DNA of 58,224 bases from Calycina herbarum. Lineage: Eukaryota > Ascomycota > Leotiomycetes > Helotiales > Pezizellaceae. Under the pieces are notes generated by a model. It saw only the letters and a list, made by a program, of their open reading frames with translations. It searched no databases and was not told the origin of the DNA. This document shows positions 55,571 to 58,224 of the stretch, one piece after another. The position numbers and the translations under genes are program-made. Every line of letters begins with the position of its first letter. Position 1 is the stretch's first letter. The DNA is taken from contig LLEY01000273.1 in NCBI GenBank assembly GCA_001414485.1, forward strand, positions 1 through 58,224. Reading direction: 5' to 3'.

Positions 55571-56003
55571 ACGTGTATATATAGCGAACCGGCTAAACAA
55601 GCGAACCGGCTAACTGAAAACACACCTAAAATCGCGATTTTAACATTTTAATATCTCTACGAACTATTAATCAAAAGTTTTAAAATTAAAACTTTGATTT
55701 CATTACTATATATATATTTAGAATTCTAAGTTTCAGACGCTATATGATTTTACTTAGCGATTCGCTTAAAAACACCCCTGTAATCTTATCTTTTTTCTTC
55801 TTCTTTTAATAACTTTTTAATATAAATTAGCCTCAATCTTACATTTTATAACTTTTATATTTATATAGTAATGAAATCAAAGTTTTAATTTTGAAATTTT
55901 TAATTAACAATTTGTAAAGATATTAAAATGTCAAAATCGCGATTTTAGATATGTTTTCAGTTAGCCGGTTCGCTTGTTTAGCCGGTTCGCTATACATATA
56001 CGT
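55571..56003. mobile_element. MITE with about 144-bp terminal inverted repeats and TA target duplication
   Basis: A 433-bp element with no coding frame. Inverted repeats span about 55571-55714 and 55860-56003. Outer ends are ACGTGTATATATAG and the reverse complement of CTATACATATACGT. Each repeat carries two direct copies of AGCGAACCGGCTAA (55583-55596 and 55600-55613 on the left side). TA flanks both sides (55569-55570 and 56004-56005). The empty site, a single TA, is seen in the other gypsy copy at 12821-12822. TA duplication and the ACGT ends point to Tc1/mariner or Fot/pogo mobilisation. It keeps more CpA than its host element, so it is younger or less RIPed. Confidence 0.92.
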
Positions 56004-57983
56004 TATCCGTTTATCTAAGACTATATAAAGATTACTAAACTAATATTAGTACTAGTTAAGAAAGCTATTAAATTTATTTAGAATAAATAAATAGAGAATA
56101 CTTTTTAGAAAATCAAAGTAAGGTTTATAGAAAAACCTATTCTATACGATTTTAATATAGATAAACCTAGTATAATTAAAACAGACGCCTTAGACATAGT
56201 AGTAGATACGATTTACCTATAACTAAATAATAAAGAAAGACTTATACTTATTATATATTATTCTAAAACATTTAATCTAGTATAATAAAACTATAATATC
56301 TTTAACAAAAAATTACTTACTATAGTATTAGCTCTAGAATACTAGAGAATTTATTTATAGCTAGTAAAATACTAAGTTATAATACTATCTAACTACGAGA
56401 ACCTTAGAACGTTTACAACGACTAAGGAACTTATAACTAGATAGTTAGCTAGATAGGCAGAGATATTAGAAGAGTTTAACATCGTTATTCGTTATATAAA
56501 AGAGATAATAAACACTTAAGCCGATACTCTTAGTTAGAAACCCAGATATAAGAAGAATAAAGAGTATAAAAAGATTATAATCTTAAAAACTCTTAAAAAT
56601 AGAGACCTAGTACCTACTATATACGAAATAGTAGTAATAAATAATATCTAGATAGATAAGATCTAGAACTTATATAAGAGATATAACTAGTATATAAAAG
56701 AAAAACTATAGGTTCCTAGCTTATATACGAAAGAATTTATATAAGAATACTATACTACGCCTGCTTATAGCTACTAAGAAATTCGTAGAACTCTCTAGAG
56801 AATAAGATAACACTACTATATTAATCAGTTATCTACGATAGTTAAAGAAGTAATAGTAGAATATAATACCTATACTAGGAATAAGGCTTCCTACTATACT
56901 TCTTATAGACAGATAAACACTACTCTAATACTATAGATACCTTAGAAATCAATATCTATAGATTTTATTATCAAATTACTAAAATCTAAAGATCTAATAA
57001 TAAGAGTTAAGTATAATACGATCCTAGTTATTATAGAACGACTTACGAAGTATATAATTCTAGTAGTATATATAGAGTTAAGTATAGCTAAGGAATTAGT
57101 ATTTATATTCCTTAAAGAAGTAGTCTTAAGATATAGACTACTAGAAGAAATAATCTTAGATAAAGATAAACTCTTTACCTCTAAATTTTAGATCGCTCTT
57201 ATAAAACGATTAAGTATAAAGAGGAAGCTCTTTATATCTTTCTACTCTTAAATAAATAGAGGAAACGAACAGATGAATTAAGTAGTTAAAACATACCTTT
57301 ATTATTATATAAACTACTAATAAAATAACTAGGTAGAACTACTACTCTTAGCATAGTTTACTTATAATAGTTTAGTAATAGAAACAACACTTATTATTAT
57401 ACTATTCTATACTAATTATAGATATAAATTATTAGTATATTAAGAACTACTATCTACAACTATTAATAATCAACTCACTCGTATTTAGGTTTTAAAAATC
57501 AAAGAGTTATATAAGGAACTTATAGAGGATCTATAGTTTATTACTAAAAGAAACGTATACTACTATAATAAACGACGTAGTTAAGACCTAATACTAAATA
57601 AGAGAGATAAAGTATACTTAGTATAGAAAAACATTAATATAAAAAGACTAAGTAATAAACTAGATTATAAAAAACTTAGACTATTTAAAATTAAATAAGT
57701 TAAAAGACCTTTAAATTATAAACTAAATATCTACCTAGTATTCTATATATCCCTACTTAAACTAGTACTACTAAGAGCCCTACTAGCTCTAATTATAGAA
57801 ATTCAACTAGTAAACCTAAATACTAAATATAAAGTTAAGAGGATTCTTAACTATAAACTTATTAGAGAATAAGTTAAGTATTTAATTAAATAGTTAAATT
57901 ACCTATACTTAGAAAACACTTAAGAACTAAGAAGTAATCTTAACTATTACCTAGTATAACTTTAGAAGTTCTACTAGTAAAAC

Positions 57984-58224
57984 TATAATAATATATTAGT
58001 ATCTAGTATACTTAGACATAAGTGCTTAAGTGTATATAGACCTAAAAGTTAAGCTTAGTCAGAATATCACGTGACCTCGTGGTTCTGATGTGTCTAAAGC
58101 ACTCTAGAGCAACGCGTTAAGTTTTGTATATTAATTACATATACTTCCGCATACGTATTCCGTTTACGGAAGTGGCGTTTTATGGCGTATACCGCATGCG
58201 TATTCCGCATACGTATATACAAAG
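57984..58224 (+). mobile_element. Start of another copia LTR, relatively little mutated
   Basis: Begins TATAATAATATATTAG like the other copia LTRs and runs off the window end. It keeps CpA/TpG at many places where the left-hand copies have TpA (for example GGTTCTGATGTGTC at 58081 against GGTTCTAATATATC near 372), so it is a younger insertion or escaped RIP. Only the LTR is visible; element or solo LTR cannot be decided. Confidence 0.8.

Larger units (their letters stand above)
51913..57983 (+). mobile_element. Second chromodomain Ty3/gypsy copy, RIPed, 3' end missing
   Basis: The 5' LTR is 51913-52374 (462 bp). The interior follows the same order as the copy at 9112-15915, with matching gag (from about 52400), protease (near 54305), reverse transcriptase (near 54850-55330), RNase H, integrase and chromodomain-region phrases (near 57880-57930), all broken by stops. 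It lacks the 64-bp duplication of the left copy. A MITE interrupts it at 55571-56003. Its end is cut by a copia LTR starting at 57984, so the 3' LTR is not in the window. Confidence 0.87.

Overview
The window is filamentous ascomycete (Pezizomycotina) nuclear DNA. Genes have short GT-AG introns of about 48-125 bp, the protein families are typical of moulds, and both flanks carry transposons eroded by repeat-induced point mutation (RIP): CpA/TpG is nearly gone, TpA is in excess, CpG survives, and reading frames are broken mostly by TAG. A member of the Leotiomycetes is plausible, but that is an impression, not proof. No rRNA, intact tRNA or CRISPR array was seen.

Left flank (1-16.6 kb): nested, RIP-mutated mobile elements. 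Order: the 3' end of a Ty1/copia element (1-861); a minus-strand Ty3/gypsy fragment with LTR (862-3329); a minus-strand Fot1/pogo-like DNA transposon (3330-7449) split by a solo copia LTR (4023-4515, repeat AATAG) and an internally deleted copia element (4921-7200, repeat GTATA); a plus-strand Fot1-like element (7450-9111 and 15921-16208) split by a full-length chromodomain gypsy element (9112-15915; two 448-bp LTRs; repeat CTAGG).

Central gene island (about 16.7-51.5 kb): normal base composition. Genes in order: secreted M14 carboxypeptidase (-), GRE2-like NAD(P)H reductase (-), F-box protein (-), HSF-type transcription factor (+), NRAMP metal transporter (+), a decayed HET-domain gene (+), a CaCA cation exchanger (+), a one-membrane-segment protein (+), succinyl-CoA ligase beta (-), a Lys-rich nuclear-type protein (+), a MYND-finger gene with a broken finger (+), PMT4-type protein O-mannosyltransferase (-), a mitochondrial Rid/YjgF deaminase (+) and a protein of unknown function (+). 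They do not form a pathway. Most are housekeeping or stress genes: TCA cycle, ER glycosylation, imine detoxification, metal and calcium transport. Non-genic tracts include an unusual degenerate repeat at 41.28-41.86 kb and a diverged tandem duplication at 42.1-43.4 kb.

Right flank (51.6-58.2 kb): a second gypsy copy (51913-57983) carrying a 433-bp MITE (55571-56003) with long inverted repeats and TA target duplication. Its empty site is visible in the left-hand gypsy copy. A less mutated copia LTR (57984-58224) truncates this gypsy copy at the window edge.

The strongest candidates for something undescribed are the MITE, the 45-bp palindromic repeat that varies in number inside the copia LTRs, the 41.3-kb repeat field, and the two freshly broken genes (HET and MYND).
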